Part shown: piece after piece, positions 1-10,736 of the stretch | Layout: each line of letters opens with the position of its first letter | Position numbering within the stretch: position 1 is the first letter of the stretch | NCBI GenBank assembly: GCA_030220185.1 | Contig: JASPKZ010003419.1 | Span: 813,501 to 877,500 of the forward strand | Reading direction: 5' to 3' | DNA: 64,000 bases | Source: Diploptera punctata | Taxonomy: Eukaryota > Arthropoda > Insecta > Blattodea > Blaberidae | Translations under genes and position numbers: made by a program | Notes under the pieces: generated by a model | Told to the model about the DNA's origin: nothing | What the model saw: only the letters and a program-made list of their open reading frames with translations | The model's database searches: none

Positions 1-44
1 TCTAGTTTTTTTTCTGTAAAAGAAAAGTCATCATCATCATCACT

Positions 45-300
45 CCAGGGATTAGGCAATTGCCGGTTCCGACTTCATAATGCATCAGCCCAACGTCTTC
101 TAGGTCTTCCAACATCACGTCTTCCTCTTACTTGATAATTTCTTGCTAACAATATACTGCGAACTGGGTCTTTTCCTACGAAAGCCATGACTTTAGATTT
201 TTCTGTTGAGATTTCCATGTTGTAGTTTATTGCAGTTTGGTGAAAAGAGTGGACAGAACGTTGTAAGTCATCATCTGAATTCGCTACAAACACAATTAAT
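45..300 (-). mobile_element. LINE fragment, RT palm to C-terminus with internal deletion
   Basis: The minus strand reads NSDDDLQRSVHSFHQTAINY then NMEISTEKSKVMAF, which is the region just after the DD motif of non-LTR reverse transcriptases. It jumps to GRRDVGRPRRRWADAL, typical of the LINE C-terminus. The intervening RT thumb is missing, so this is a deleted, dead copy. Confidence 0.6.
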
Positions 301-396
301 TATTTAATAACATAATTTAAGTTTTTATCTAAAGGGGGTAAAATTAAATCACACCAGTTGTTTAGAAGGGGTTTAATGACATACACAAGTATAGAA

Positions 397-397
397 G

Positions 398-455
<58 letters not shown>
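397..455. repeat. (TA)n microsatellite
   Basis: An almost pure TA dinucleotide run of about 50 bp. Confidence 0.95.
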
Positions 456-457
<2 letters not shown>

Positions 458-499
458 ATATCTGAGTTGTACATAAGGAATGAAACCATATTTTATATT

Positions 500-690
500 C
501 AATTAGGCCTACACCATTTTGTCATTTCGACATGTCTGGTATTCTCTCCTGGCATCGTCGTATTGTAACCCACTTCTGAGGTTGGGGTGCCTGGAAGGCG
601 GAGTTACGCTGCCGCGATATGATAGGTGGTGATGATAGAAATGATCCTTCAGGAGGGGCCTAAATGCTAAACTTAACATAACGAGGTGAA
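500..690 (-). repeat. Interspersed repeat, shared with 6240-6375
   Basis: This segment contains a block (tttcgacatttctggt-like, cctggcatcg, caccccaacctcag-like on the minus strand) that recurs in opposite orientation at 6240-6375. The family is unnamed by me; it has no coding potential and is followed by an ATT microsatellite at 695-770. Confidence 0.55.
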
Positions 691-694
691 TATG

Positions 695-700
695 ATAATG

Positions 701-771
<71 letters not shown>
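695..771. repeat. (ATA)n microsatellite
   Basis: A trinucleotide run, interrupted once near 737, next to the SINE-B copy at 777. Together with 1019-1060 it brackets that SINE. Confidence 0.9.
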
Positions 772-772
<1 letters not shown>

Positions 773-776
773 TAAT

Positions 777-1018
777 GTGATCCCACTACAGGCCTCGGGA
801 GGCCCTTGGAGTAGTGGGAGGTTAAGGCTCCCACTTTTGCTTGACAATCGGCACTTGATGTCAGCCGGGTTGTCAACCCTGCGTGACGGCCGCCTTTACC
901 CCAGAACAAGCGCTTGGTACTCATTTCAGTTAGAGGCTGAGTCGACCCCAGGGCCGTAGTGCCGCCAGAAGGTTTGGGTCAGTTTAGAAAAACCTGAAAC
1001 AACCGGGACTCGAACCCT
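777..1018 (-). mobile_element. SINE-B copy (tRNA-derived, minus strand)
   Basis: This copy shares gatcccactacaggcc, gacaatcggcac, gccgggttgtca and ccagggccgtagtgccgcc with copies at 3357-3500 and 14707-15004. The fuller copy at 14707 shows a tRNA-like head on the minus strand, so the element reads right to left. The head here is truncated at the ATA repeat near 1019. Confidence 0.75.
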
Positions 1019-1020
1019 AT

Positions 1021-1054
<34 letters not shown>

Positions 1055-1061
<7 letters not shown>

Positions 1062-1215
1062 TGATGGCCAGATGGTGTTTAGGGACAGTTTTGGCCCTAT
1101 ATGTTACAGGTATAGGAAAAAAAAACTCGCCCAGAAAACTTGTTCCGATCGAGACTCGATCTCGCCCCGCTGCTTAACAAGGCAGCACGCTACCTAGAGA
1201 CACAACGGTGGACTT
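1055..1215 (-). mobile_element. SINE-A copy (tRNA-derived), diverged
   Basis: On the minus strand it has a tRNA-like head with A- and B-box-like parts (ggtagcgtgctgcc, gatcgagtctcgatcgg), then the SINE-A body. The left side ends in ATG/ATA repeats. It is the most diverged of the five SINE-A copies seen. Confidence 0.65.
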
Positions 1216-1584
1216 GGAATGATAACACTGTATTATTTAAATGGATGCCAGTACCAACAGCTGGTGAGGTAACACAGGTGGAAGGGCAGGCAGCTGAACT
1301 CCAGTTACAAAGACAATAGCATCAATGTCTTATCGGCAGAGTTTGCGAGATATTTCAAAATGTAATGTAATGTAACGTAAGCCCATGTTTTTCCTTAACA
1401 GAGATTTAGGCGCTCTCCCCCTACAGGGAAGAATTTGAACCATACTAATTTAGTAACACTTGTTTTCGTACAGATGTCATTAGAGTGGTCCGTGGTCTGC
1501 GTTCCGCCTCATACTGACATCTAGGAAACCAAGGTAGTACTAGGACGGGAAAATTCGGCAAATTCTGCTTAGAGGCTTTTCATT

Positions 1585-1772
1585 CAGGCTTAAGGATCTT
1601 TTACGAGCCTGATAACCTTCAGACTCGGGACCCACGGCTTAAAGTCCCTCCCGGAGGACTTGCTCCTTGGATTTTTCCATCCTAAAAAATCCATCGACCC
1701 CGGCCGGGTTTGAACCCGCGACCCTCGGGACCAGAGGCAAGGAGCATAACCATTAGTCCGCCGCGGGCGACA
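1585..1772 (-). mobile_element. SINE-C copy (tRNA-derived)
   Basis: On the minus strand: tRNA-like head (ctaatggttatgctccttgc, then B-box-like gcgggttcaaacccggccgg), followed by a body with ggatggaaaaatcc, gtgggtcccgagtctgaag and gatccttaagcctgaa. The same body occurs at 16080-16275 and, split, at 39203-39485. Confidence 0.8.
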
Positions 1773-2254
1773 TTTCAAAATATAAATTGTTAAAGACAGA
1801 TACATGTGTTTCCCACTTCCATGGGAACAATCGGATAAATAAGAAAACACGATAAAAAGATTCCGATAACTGTAAATGTTTTGACACGAGAGGCGCTTTG
1901 GTTGAAACAACCGGGAAAATGAAAGTAAAGAATGTTTGGCTAAACTTTACAACCAGTGACGCGAATTTTCTTAATTCCTTCATGAACTGTTGTCAAATTT
2001 CATTTTAAGGATTCATTTTTCAAATTCTTTCCCACCATGTATTTTTTTTTTTTTACATTTTAAACGATTATTTCAATATATTTTTCTATGATATTTAACT
2101 ACAAACGTAGCATCAAGACATGGCAGCCATATTGATTTTAACGAATATTCTATGCAACAACAAAGACGTATTCCAGTGCAGCCAACATAGAATATGTACT
2201 AATTATCTGTATACACATATTTCAGAAATTGTTAATTTTGGGAGTTGCATTCTT

Positions 2255-2352
2255 TCACAGGTTAGAGTGCTTAAATTGCGTTAGGTTAGTTTTTAGGTTG
2301 ATCTTTCACAGGTTAGAGTACTTAAAATGCGTTAGGTTAGCATTTAGGTTCG
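2255..2352 (+). repeat. Two-copy tandem repeat
   Basis: The block tctttcacaggttagagt...gcgttaggttag occurs twice in tandem with a period near 60 bp. It contains TTAGGTTAG, but only two repeats of the insect telomere unit, so it is not a telomeric tract. Confidence 0.7.
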
Positions 2353-2534
2353 TTAAATATCGTGTAGGCCTATATGTTGGCTGCATCCCGTGATTCCATA
2401 GTGTAAAGCGCTTCGCGTTTGTTGGCGCATGCGCATGGTGTAAAGTATTTCCAAATATTTATAAGAAAAAAATTATAACAGGATGGTAATGATCCAGATG
2501 ACGGCACATCTAAGGTGGGTGAAGTGTTAAGTAC

Positions 2535-3030
2535 ATTTACTTACTGGCACTATCGAACCCGTAGGTTCATGTCCATACATGACATAAGCTCTCCATACAT
2601 CCCTATCTTGAGCTAATGCTTTCCAATCTTTCCCTGTATAATCTACTTCCCTCAAATCATAGTTAATGTTATTCTCCCATCTCATTCTTGGTCTACCAAC
2701 TGGGCGTTTTCCCTCTGGTTTTCCTACAAGAAGCTTCCATGCACGTCTTTCATTCCCCATACTTGCCACATGCCCTGCCCATCGCAGTCTACGAGACTTA
2801 ACTGTTCTTATTATATCTGGCTTCCTATAAAGACCATGTAGTTCATTGTTATGTAGTCTTCTCCATTCACCTGTCCATCTCTCTTTGGTCCAAAAATTTT
2901 CCTAAGAACTTTATTCTCAAATGCTCGTAATCTCCTTTCCTCCCTTAAAGTAAGAGTCCATGTTTCGCACCCATATAATATAACTGGTAGAATAATAGTT
3001 TTATATATTTTCAGTTTAACGTTTTTTTGA
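2535..3030 (-). mobile_element. LINE-1W family copy, 3' end
   Basis: The minus-strand peptide contains KPEGKRPVGRPRMRW, NINYDLREVDYTGKDWKALA and QDRDVWRAYV, upstream of which are CETWTL and LRAFENKVLRK-like blocks. These are the C-terminus of a non-LTR retrotransposon that recurs at least eight times in this window (called LINE-1W here for convenience). It is 5' truncated and ends in a short AGTAA-type tail. Confidence 0.85.
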
Positions 3031-3356
3031 AAGGAGTTGGGACATCAAAAGTCTCTGTAATGCATAATAGCACGCATTTCCAGAATTGAGCCTGTGTTTA
3101 ACACAAATATTTGTAATTAAAAAGAAGGAGAAACACTGTATTGTGGAATATCGTCAATAAAAAAAAATAAAAATATACAAAAAAAAGACAATAAAATTGC
3201 ACTTCAATGCAACATGAGATGGACAAACTAAAATTATTTTTAAATTAATTCAAGGATATTGGTTTAAGAGATCTAAGAATATACGGTATTCAGGCAAATG
3301 AAAGAATATTATGGAGAACTAATGTTGAAAGGTAAAAGTAGCCCTGCCTGCAGGTA

Positions 3357-3505
3357 AAATGATCCCACTACAGCCCTTATGAGGCCCTTAGGGTAGTAGA
3401 AGGTCAAGACCCCTTCCCACCTTTCTTGATAATCGGCACGAGATGCCAACCCTGCATGCCGGCCACATTTACTCCCAGAACAAACGTCTGGTACTCATTT
3501 AGAGC
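3357..3505 (-). mobile_element. SINE-B fragment
   Basis: It matches the 3' half of SINE-B (gatcccactacagccc, gataatcggcacgagatg, cagaacaaacgtctggtac), then breaks off at a foldback element. Confidence 0.6.
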
Positions 3506-3526
3506 TAAAAAAATTGAAAAGTACCT

Positions 3527-3830
3527 GTTGGCAGGTGCCGTCGTTCTCAACTTTCTTAAAATAATGTATTTAAAATATTATTATTTGGAGGCAATTCGAG
3601 AGCTAACTTCCATCATCAGCAGGATGAGTATGAGTTACTAGTTGTTATATTTAAGACGCTACAGGCGACGCATCAACACCATCAATGTCTATTGCGCCTT
3701 AAATATAATAACTAGTAGCGCATACTCATAATGCTAATGATGGAAGTTAACTTCCGAAATGTCTCCAAATAATATTTTAAATACATTATTTTAAGAGAGT
3801 TAAGGACGATCGCACGTGCCAACAGGTGCA
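3527..3830. mobile_element. Foldback element with hammerhead-like cores
   Basis: The two arms (about 3527-3660 and 3680-3830) are inverted copies: gtgccgtcgttctcaactt versus aagttaaggacgatcgcac-like, and both contain gatggaagtta. On the minus strand of the left arm CTGATGA-T precedes GGAAGTTAGCTCTC and GAA; on the plus strand of the right arm the core is CTAATGA-T, a GGAAG/CTTCC stem, then GAAA. This resembles the PLE ribozyme arms elsewhere, but no GIY-YIG or TATGAGG motif was seen. Confidence 0.6.
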
Positions 3831-3847
3831 TTTTTTTTTAATTTTAT

Positions 3848-4180
3848 CTTATGACCGCTGTGGTCTCGAGGTAGCGTGCTGCCTTGTCACGCAGCGGACT
3901 CGGGTTCGATTCCCGGTCGGGACAGGCTCCTGGGTGAGGTTTTTTTAGGTTTTTCCTCACCTGTAAGACAAATATCAGGAAGCTTAGGGCCCAACGGTCC
4001 CCGAAAATCATCCGGCCATCAACATCATCCTTATCATTATCATCAACATCCTTCACCGGCGTGGAAAGCAACGGGAAGCTACCACACCTACAATTCCCTA
4101 GTAAAGCTGCAAAGCATAGAATGAAAATGCCATGATTGCAGTGAAAGACCTGCCCTAGGGCAGAACGCTATGGAATGGAA
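3848..4180 (+). mobile_element. SINE-A copy (tRNA-derived), near full length
   Basis: It starts with a tRNA-like head (gaggtagcgtgctgcc, B box gggttcgattcccgg), then a body with ttttcctcacctgtaagaca, gaagctaccacacct, attccctagtaaagctgc and gtgaaagacctgcc, and ends in a GGAAT-type tail. The same body is found at 10025, 26645 and 43517. Confidence 0.85.
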
Positions 4181-4214
4181 TATTCACCTCAACGGAATTT
4201 GGTATGAATTTTAT

Positions 4215-4742
4215 TAGCATTGACTCATGGACTCTTACTTTAAGGGAGGAAATGAGATTACGAGTATTTGAGAATAAAGTTCTTAAGAAAAATTTTGGAC
4301 CAAAATGAAACTGTTTCCAAAATTAAATCTTTAGAATAAAATCCTGCCAAAAAAAGGTATACCACATAATGCAAAATTAGAAATTATTAAACAAGATGAG
4401 AGATGAACAGACAAGTGAATGGAGAAGACTGTATAATAATAATTACCTAAATGGTCTTTATAGGAAGCCAGATATAATAAGAACAGTCAATTCTCGTAGA
4501 CTGCGATGGCAGAACATGTTTCACGTATGGGGAATGAAAGACGTGCATGGAAGCTTCTTGTAGGAAAGCCAGAGGGAAAACGCCCAGTTGGTAGACCAAG
4601 AATGAGGTGGAAGAACAACATTAACTATGATTTGAGGGAAGTAGAATATGCATTAGCTCAGGATAGGGATGTATGGAGAGCTTATGTCCGTCCGGCCATG
4701 AACCTACGGGTTCGATAGTGCCAGTAAGTATGTAAGTAAGTA
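4215..4742 (+). mobile_element. LINE-1W family copy, 3' end
   Basis: The plus strand encodes KPEGKRPVGRPRMRW and NINYDLREVEYALAQDRDVW and ends in a (GTAA)n tail near 4742. It is disrupted by an insertion of about 80 bp near 4305-4395 and a small deletion before the LAQDRDVW block. Confidence 0.85.
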
Positions 4743-4900
4743 ATTGACTCATTTAGAGGCTGGCTCGATCACAGGACCATTATACTGAGAGAACGCTTAG
4801 GCCAGTTAAAAAACCCTAATTTCATAGGGACTGTAATCCGCGACTTCCCGGATTGTTGCGTATTGTCTTAACCAATTCGGCTACTAATTGTCCCATTGTT
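4743..4900 (-). mobile_element. Diverged SINE-B-like fragment
   Basis: This piece contains gactcatttagaggctggctcga, gccagttaaaaaaccc and a tRNA-like tail (gtcttaaccaattcggctac) that parallel SINE-B. It is directly joined to the end of the LINE-1W copy. Confidence 0.45.
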
Positions 4901-5261
4901 GAAACATACAAAAATTAAATCAATGAATGACGTAAAAAAAACACGTGTATAGTTGAAAGTTATGGAGATGTGAATGATGCAATTTTGTCCAGTGTCACGG
5001 TGACATGAAGATGGTTACTCTATGCAAATGGAGTAACACATTACGTAATAATGAACTTTCTCTCAGGAAATAAACAATATTATACTAACTTCCTTTTACT
5101 TAATATTATTCATCATCAAATGACAATCGCAGCAGATTGCAATAATCATGACGTCATAACTTGAAATATTAGGAAGCAAATAATGACCATCAGCCTTCCT
5201 AGCTATGGATCAAGAAGCTGGCGCTAGGTAAATGGTATCCCGGTCAATTTCCGATCCTTCA
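4900..5261. other. Unassigned AT-rich DNA
   Basis: I see no gene, tRNA or recognised repeat here. Confidence 0.5.
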
Positions 5262-5738
5262 ACTAACTAACTAATTCACCGGCACTATCGAACACGTAGG
5301 TTCATGGCCGCGCGGACATAAGCTCTCCATACATACTTATCCTGAGCTAATATTTTCAAATCGTTTCCTGTATAATCTACTTCCCTCAAATCATAATTAA
5401 TTTATTCTTCCACCTCATTCTTGGTCTACCAACTGGGCGTTTTCCATCAAGAAGCTTCCATGCACGTCTTTCATTCCCCATTCGTGCCACATGTCCACTC
5501 CATCGCAGTCTACGAGACTTAACTGTTCTCATTATATCTGGCTTCCTATAAAGACCATGTGGTTCATTGTTATGTAGTCTTCTCCATTCACTTGTCTGTT
5601 CATCTCTCTTTGGTCCAAAAATTGTCCTAAGTACTTTATTCTCAAATACTTGTAATCTCCTTTCCTCCCTTAAAGTAAGAGTCCATGTTTCGCATCCATA
5701 TAATATAACTGGTAGAATAATAGTTTTATATATTTTTC
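5262..5738 (-). mobile_element. LINE-1W family copy, 3' end
   Basis: This minus-strand copy contains the same C-terminal blocks (gtctaccaactgggcg, cttccatgcacgtctttc, ctttggtccaaaaatt) with several frame-breaking indels. A (TTAG)n-like tail lies at the left end and 5' truncation at about 5738. Confidence 0.8.
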
Positions 5739-5739
5739 A

Positions 5740-6190
5740 TAAGTAATGCCACGAGTGATTTCCAAATTATCGATAAATTCACGACTCACGAAGTGAGGAG
5801 TGAATTTATCTAGAGAATTTGGAAATCAAGAGTGGCATTTGTTAGGACTATTTAACGAATAAAATTAAGCTGTTTACTCACAAATCATTATTTAACTATA
5901 GTTATTTTAAAATATTTATATATTTAATGTAAACGGCGATGTTTGAAAACAAATGAGAAACGATAGGTACGCTTCTACTGCTTCATTTGTTTATCACTGC
6001 AACCAGATCATACTATTTATTGCCAAAGGAACGCAATATTGTAAGGAGGAGCTTTCTTTAATATGGTAATCATAACACTGATAAATATTTGGTGAAACAC
6101 GATTCTGATTGGTTGTAAAACAGAAATCATTGAAACGTGATTGGTCATTGACTCCCATTTGGGGCATGAGTTAAATAGTTTAACATTTTT
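5740..6190. mobile_element. Foldback/MITE-like element, copy 1
   Basis: It starts with an imperfect palindrome of about 100 bp (gtgatttccaaatta ... aatttggaaatcaagagtg) and continues with gtaaacggcgatgtttgaaaac and aaacgtgattggtcattgac. The same sequence in reverse orientation occupies 35735-36520, so the two copies define the family. It has no coding potential. Confidence 0.7.
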
Positions 6191-6239
6191 TTAAAGGATC
6201 ATCATTGATATTCTTCTTAAATTAAATTTAGATTTAAGG

Positions 6240-6375
6240 TCTCTCCTGGCGCATCACTATTATCATCATCACCTATCATATCATCGCCTTCCAGGCGCCC
6301 CAACCTCACAAGGGGATTACAATTACGCCAATGGCAGGAGACAACACCAGAAATGTCGAAATGACAACCTGGGGC
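6240..6375 (+). repeat. Interspersed repeat, shared with 500-690
   Basis: This segment contains tctcctggcgcatca, ccttccaggcgccccaacc and agaaatgtcgaaatgac, matching the minus strand of 500-665. Confidence 0.55.
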
Positions 6376-7040
6376 ATTGAATAAAAAAATTATAATTTTA
6401 ATAATTAAATAACCACTGTCTTATTTTTCCGCATACATTGGAATTTCAATTGTTAAAAATGGCATTCGAGGCTTAAGATTCGGTTTTTTAGCATTTTATA
6501 TTTGTTTACGATGAGTGAGGAATGTTTATTACAAACTGATAGTCTATAAGTCCGCAGTGATTTATGTATGTTTTTTTTAAATTCATGTTAATTACTAAGA
6601 TTGGTTGGAGAAAATCATCAATAATGAGGAAAAAGTTCTCAAAATGAATGAATAAAAATGGCAACATTTCTGTAGAATTTCTTAAACATTGGAAAGCAAA
6701 CCGGAGATAAACGAATTGTTTTGAATATTTGTAAACAGTTTAGTTAAAAATTTCCCACATTAATGTTGAGCATGTGATCAAAATAACCTCAAAATTTACA
6801 GGTGAGTCAGTATGGAGCATAAATTCTCCTCGTAATGAAATTGTAAATGAGGGATATCTATCAACATCATGGAAAAGCGTAAACATGTAATTAGGTAGGC
6901 CTATATATACTTTTTGTCATAAATAAATAAATAATAAATGGAGGAACTAATTGTTGGTACCATATTAGACACCCGATCCCTTGAGCACATTGTCCTTTAT
7001 ATCCCTCCTCATCACGCTACCTATTATTCGAAATCTTTTA
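6376..7040. other. Unassigned AT-rich DNA
   Basis: No open frame or known repeat was recognised. A short stretch at 6975-7060 (ccttgagcacattgtcctt, attattcgaaatctttta) matches part of the CR1-like element at 53890-56604, on the strand opposite to that copy's arrangement, and is probably a small fragment of it. Confidence 0.4.
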
Positions 7041-7046
7041 CAGTTT

Positions 7047-7345
7047 CTCTTGCTCTATATCAATTAATATATTTGATAATAAACAGATATCGGTAAAAGT
7101 AAAGTCTCCAAGAAGAAAATGTAAAAACCATAAAAAAACCACCTCACGCTTTTGATAGTAAAATTATTATTTTTTGTAGATAACTCTAGTTTTATTCTAG
7201 ATGTGTTAGAGATGATTTTTTGTTGACCACTTTAATTTTATCCCAAGCGTGTTGGAAATTAAAATTATGTTTCATTTTTTAGTTCGGTTTTTGTAATAAA
7301 GCGTGTTGTTTTAGTTTTTTAAAACTATTATTTATTTTATTGTAA
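7047..7345. mobile_element. Half of a foldback element (second copy at 20655-21140)
   Basis: The segment with tcaattaatatatttgataataaacag, accacctcacgcttttgat, gttttattctagatgtgtt and aataaagcgtgttgtttta matches the centre and right arm of the longer foldback at 20655-21140. The left arm is absent here. Confidence 0.7.
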
Positions 7346-7349
7346 TAAC

Positions 7350-9160
7350 ACATTATACTATTTATGCTTTGATTATGTTAGCCAAGTATGAATCGCGTGA
7401 AGTTTATCTTTCAATATGGGTCTAAAGTTGTAAACAACTGAGAGAGACAGTTTCTGGAAAACCATCGATCTAACATTTAAGACGTGGCTACGTAGAAAAA
7501 GTGATCTACTTGCACAAAATGTTTCATTATCTCTGCTGAGTGGACTTGTCTTGATAGGAGACGCCATCTCGCATGACAACTCAAGGTCAAGCTTTCCAAG
7601 TTACATCTCTTACGCTAATAAAAGAATGGACTTTTATTTACGTTTTTTACTCCACTTTTCTTAGAGTAGCGCGTCCATCTTGAAATTTAATATTTTGGGC
7701 TCGATACCGGCTAAAGTCAATGGAATATTTCAGACCAGTAAAATTCCATAAAGCGGCTTCCTTTATAAGAAAAACTTAAAAATCATCGGCCACACGTCCC
7801 AAGGATTTGGAGCTCGTTAAAGAACAGTATTTATGTATAGGAATTCAACTCCAGGCGACGCTATGAGATTCATAGCATAAGAAGACATTAAACAAATATT
7901 GTAGGACAACATTTTGCGAAAAGATGAAAGCTACCATCATAACAGCATTGAGTAATCTTTAGTTAGTTAATTTATTCTACCGTAACATAATATAGCATTA
8001 AAAATAATAATATGACATAATATTTTAGATCGCGGACATTGCGTATATCAACTAGTTCCAATTAAATGTAAATCATCTAATTATGGCCCATTCTGGCTTC
8101 GTCTTTCATGACGCTATACTCATTTAAGGTGATTTCACAACCACAGCAATAGTTACAATAATTGCATATTAGAAATGTATCGCAAATAGAACATAACATG
8201 AAATTAAACATACGTAGGCCTAGATTACGTAATAAATCAAGATGAAGACAAATGAAACTTACTGATTGTTGAATGCCGCATCACAGCAACTTTTTCTAAT
8301 CTTGAAAACACTGTTAATTCACTAGATATCACTATAAATTATTATTCATCACAAATTACGGTCACTTCAAATTTAATTTCACTTATAATTTTCGAGCGAT
8401 TCAATTTACAAACGCGGATATAAAAGGTTTTATTCGGACCGATAAAAACTCACCCTCATAAACGCAACCGCATGGTCCTCCTAGCAATAGTATAAACAGA
8501 TAGCACGCTCGTATTGGATGTTATCCGCCATCTTGTTTCAAATTGTTTTTTTTATACTTTTAATAGACATTTATTATAGCTAATGGCCGTAATACATTAG
8601 CAATCATAATTTTAATGAAATTTTGGATTTTTAAGGCATAAAATCCATCGTTCTAAAGAAATTTCCAACCCGAGATATCAAAATTCAACCCACAATCTGT
8701 AATAATGCATATAGGCTATTGTTTATAAAAAGTAATTAAATATTTATAAACCATTAAGATATTTATTTTCATTGTATAATGTCCATACTTGAGAGTTATA
8801 AGGAAGTGCCCGTGGGGAAGAAATCGTAATGTGTATGATCTATAGACAATGTCATGGAGAGATGTGCTTGTCAGCACCATACAAAAGACGCCACCTAAAG
8901 ACAACACAAACATTTAACAAAAAAAGATTGGAAATAGAGTCAGATGGAATTTAAATTGTAATTTGGTATTACTAATTTCCGAGAATCCATACAGAACTAG
9001 TCCTAATTTTGTATGCCTCACTTTAATGAACGATTTACAATCGTTCAAGTTACAATGTTTAACACCAATATGTCATTTAAAATTAACCGAAATATGAGCT
9101 AATTAATAACATACGTTAGACAAAAAATTTAAAAAAAAACTGAAAATATATTAAACACTT
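7350..9160. other. Unassigned AT-rich DNA
   Basis: This is 1.8 kb with only short open frames without similarity known to me. A SINE-like block may lie at 7660-7830 (gctcgataccggctaaagtc, gccacacgtcccaaggattt), but no second copy was found in the window. No promoter or tRNA was recognised. Confidence 0.4.
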
Positions 9161-9164
9161 ATTC

Positions 9165-9607
9165 TTCCAGTTATATTATATGGATGTGAAACATGGACTC
9201 TTACTTTAATGGAGGAGAATAGATTATGAGAATTAAAAAAAAAAGTTCTTAGGAATGTTGTTTAACCAAAGAGAGATGAACAGACAAGCGATTGGAGAAG
9301 ACTACATAACAGTGAGCTACATAATCATTATAGGAAACCAGATATAATAAGAACAGTTAAGTCTCGTAGACTGCGATGGGCAGGACATGTGGCACAAATG
9401 GGGAATAAAAGAGGAGCTGGAAATCCTTTGTAGGAAAACCAGAGGGAAATCGTTCAGTATGCAGGCGAACAATGAGGCGGGAGAATAATATTAACTATGA
9501 TTTAAGGGAAATAGATTATACGGGGAAAACATTAGCTCAGGATAGGAATGTATGGAGAGCTTATGTCCGCTCGGCCATGAACCTACGGGTTCTGTAATGC
9601 CAGACAA
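9165..9607 (+). mobile_element. LINE-1W family copy, 3' end, degraded
   Basis: It reads through the same C-terminal blocks (tatatggatgtgaaacatgg, gagatgaacagacaagcg, attaactatgatttaaggg, ggatagggaatgt-like) with several stops and indels. It ends near the typical ggttc-tgccag terminus. Confidence 0.8.
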
Positions 9608-9619
9608 AAAGTACAAACA

Positions 9620-9945
9620 TAAGATTAGTGTAAATTATTTTGGGTTAGCTTTTTAAATTTGTTCCGCACAGTAAACGAGCAGTTTAAGGCATCATGCCTT
9701 GGTGCATAGCTACAGGACTTGTACAATTTCTCACGGAATTTCAGGCAGTATGGGACCAGTGGCCACCCAGAACTGTGAGGAATTAATCTAGCTATAACAA
9801 GTACCGGCTCCAGTTTGTGAAAACCAGTTTTAACGGCTGGGAGACCCGATATGCTGACCATATTTCACCGCTATATTGGTAGGATGTGAGGGCAGAGCAA
9901 TTGGCTGGTAGACCAATATACTTTTAGGCCTGTCGCTGCATGAAA
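9620..9945 (+). mobile_element. SINE-D copy
   Basis: This copy shares gcatcatgccttgg, ctcacggaatttcagg, ccacccagaactgtgagg, ggctgggagacccgatatgc and ggcctgtcgctgc with copies at 19690 and 39850. The head of the 19690 copy carries a B-box-like ggttcgaatctcc, suggesting tRNA ancestry. Confidence 0.75.
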
Positions 9946-10024
9946 TTTTCACAAATATGTGTAAATGTGATGTAAAGCATCCATTTTGTAAATAATAATA
10001 TCCATCCATAGTAATTCTGCCCGA

Positions 10025-10347
10025 AGGCAGGTCCTTCACTGCAATCATAGCATTTTCATGCTATGTTTGCAGCTTTACTAGGGAATTGTAGGTGTGGTAG
10101 CTTCCCGTTGCTTTCCACACCGGTGAAGGATGATGATGATGATGATGATGGCCGGATAATGATTGATGATGGCCATATGATTTCGGGGACCGTTTGGGCC
10201 TTAAAGTTTTCCTGACATTTGTCTTACAGGTGAGGAAAAACCCCGATAAAAACATCACCCAGAAAAACTGCCCCGACCGGGGATCGAAACCGGGCCCGCT
10301 GCATGACAAGGCAGCATGCTACCTCGAGACCCACAGCGGTGGACGGT
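10025..10347 (-). mobile_element. SINE-A copy (tRNA-derived)
   Basis: This minus-strand copy has the tRNA-like head near 10345 and the body ending in gcagtgaaggacctgcc-type sequence at 10025. An ATG/ATC trinucleotide expansion lies inside the body at 10130-10150. Confidence 0.85.
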
Positions 10348-10553
10348 GGAATATATATAGGCTATAGGCCTATATAAAAATTTCGTGTCGCGTTGTTTGT
10401 CCGCGATGGAATCCTAAACTACTGAACCGATTTTAATAAAATTTCACACACTGTGTGCAGTTTGATCCAACTTCAGACTTAGGGTAGTATATAACTAAAT
10501 TTATAGTCGCATTATTTTTATTGCAAATTATTTGTTTATTATTTAACAAAGAG

Positions 10554-10736
10554 TTATAATTAACTGGCGTGAACATGGCGTCCATGACTGATGAAGGACA
10601 TGATATTGTCTGAAACCGTAGGTATCAAAGAAGTTTGAAAATGTATGAGGTGAGTCGATTAAAATATGTTCTCCATTCATTATTAATGATATAACCTCAT
10701 AATGTTTACTTCCCGATATTAATTTAAATATAATTG
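10554..10736 (+). mobile_element. Solo PLE unit: one hammerhead plus tail, 20 bp TSD
   Basis: The element is bracketed by a perfect 20 bp duplication GTTTATTATTTAACAAAGAG (10534-10553 and 10737-10756), so its ends are certain to within a few bases. It holds a single ribozyme core (10584-10628), then tatgaggtgag at about 10647, and a distal inverted motif cctcataatgtttacttccc. There is no inverted second arm and no coding sequence. The tail matches palindromic copies at 18285-18775 and 41700-41815. Confidence 0.85.
10584..10628 (+). ncRNA. Hammerhead ribozyme candidate (best canonical copy)
   Basis: Core CTGATGA at 10588-10594, one extra A, stem II GGACA/TGTCT (10596-10600 with 10607-10611), GAA at 10612-10614, stem III ACC-GTA-GGT (10615-10623), cleavage base A at 10624, and stem I TCA (10625-10627) pairing with TGA (10585-10587). 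All nucleotides needed for self-cleavage are present; the extra base between A9 and stem II is shared by the whole family. Activity is inferred. Confidence 0.7.

Noticed and set aside
509..924. Open frames with long Tyr or Ile runs
   Set aside because: They are translations of the ATA microsatellite and a SINE, not genes.
2255..2352. TTAGG-type telomeric repeat
   Set aside because: Only TTAGGTTAG occurs, twice, inside a longer two-copy tandem repeat; there is no array.
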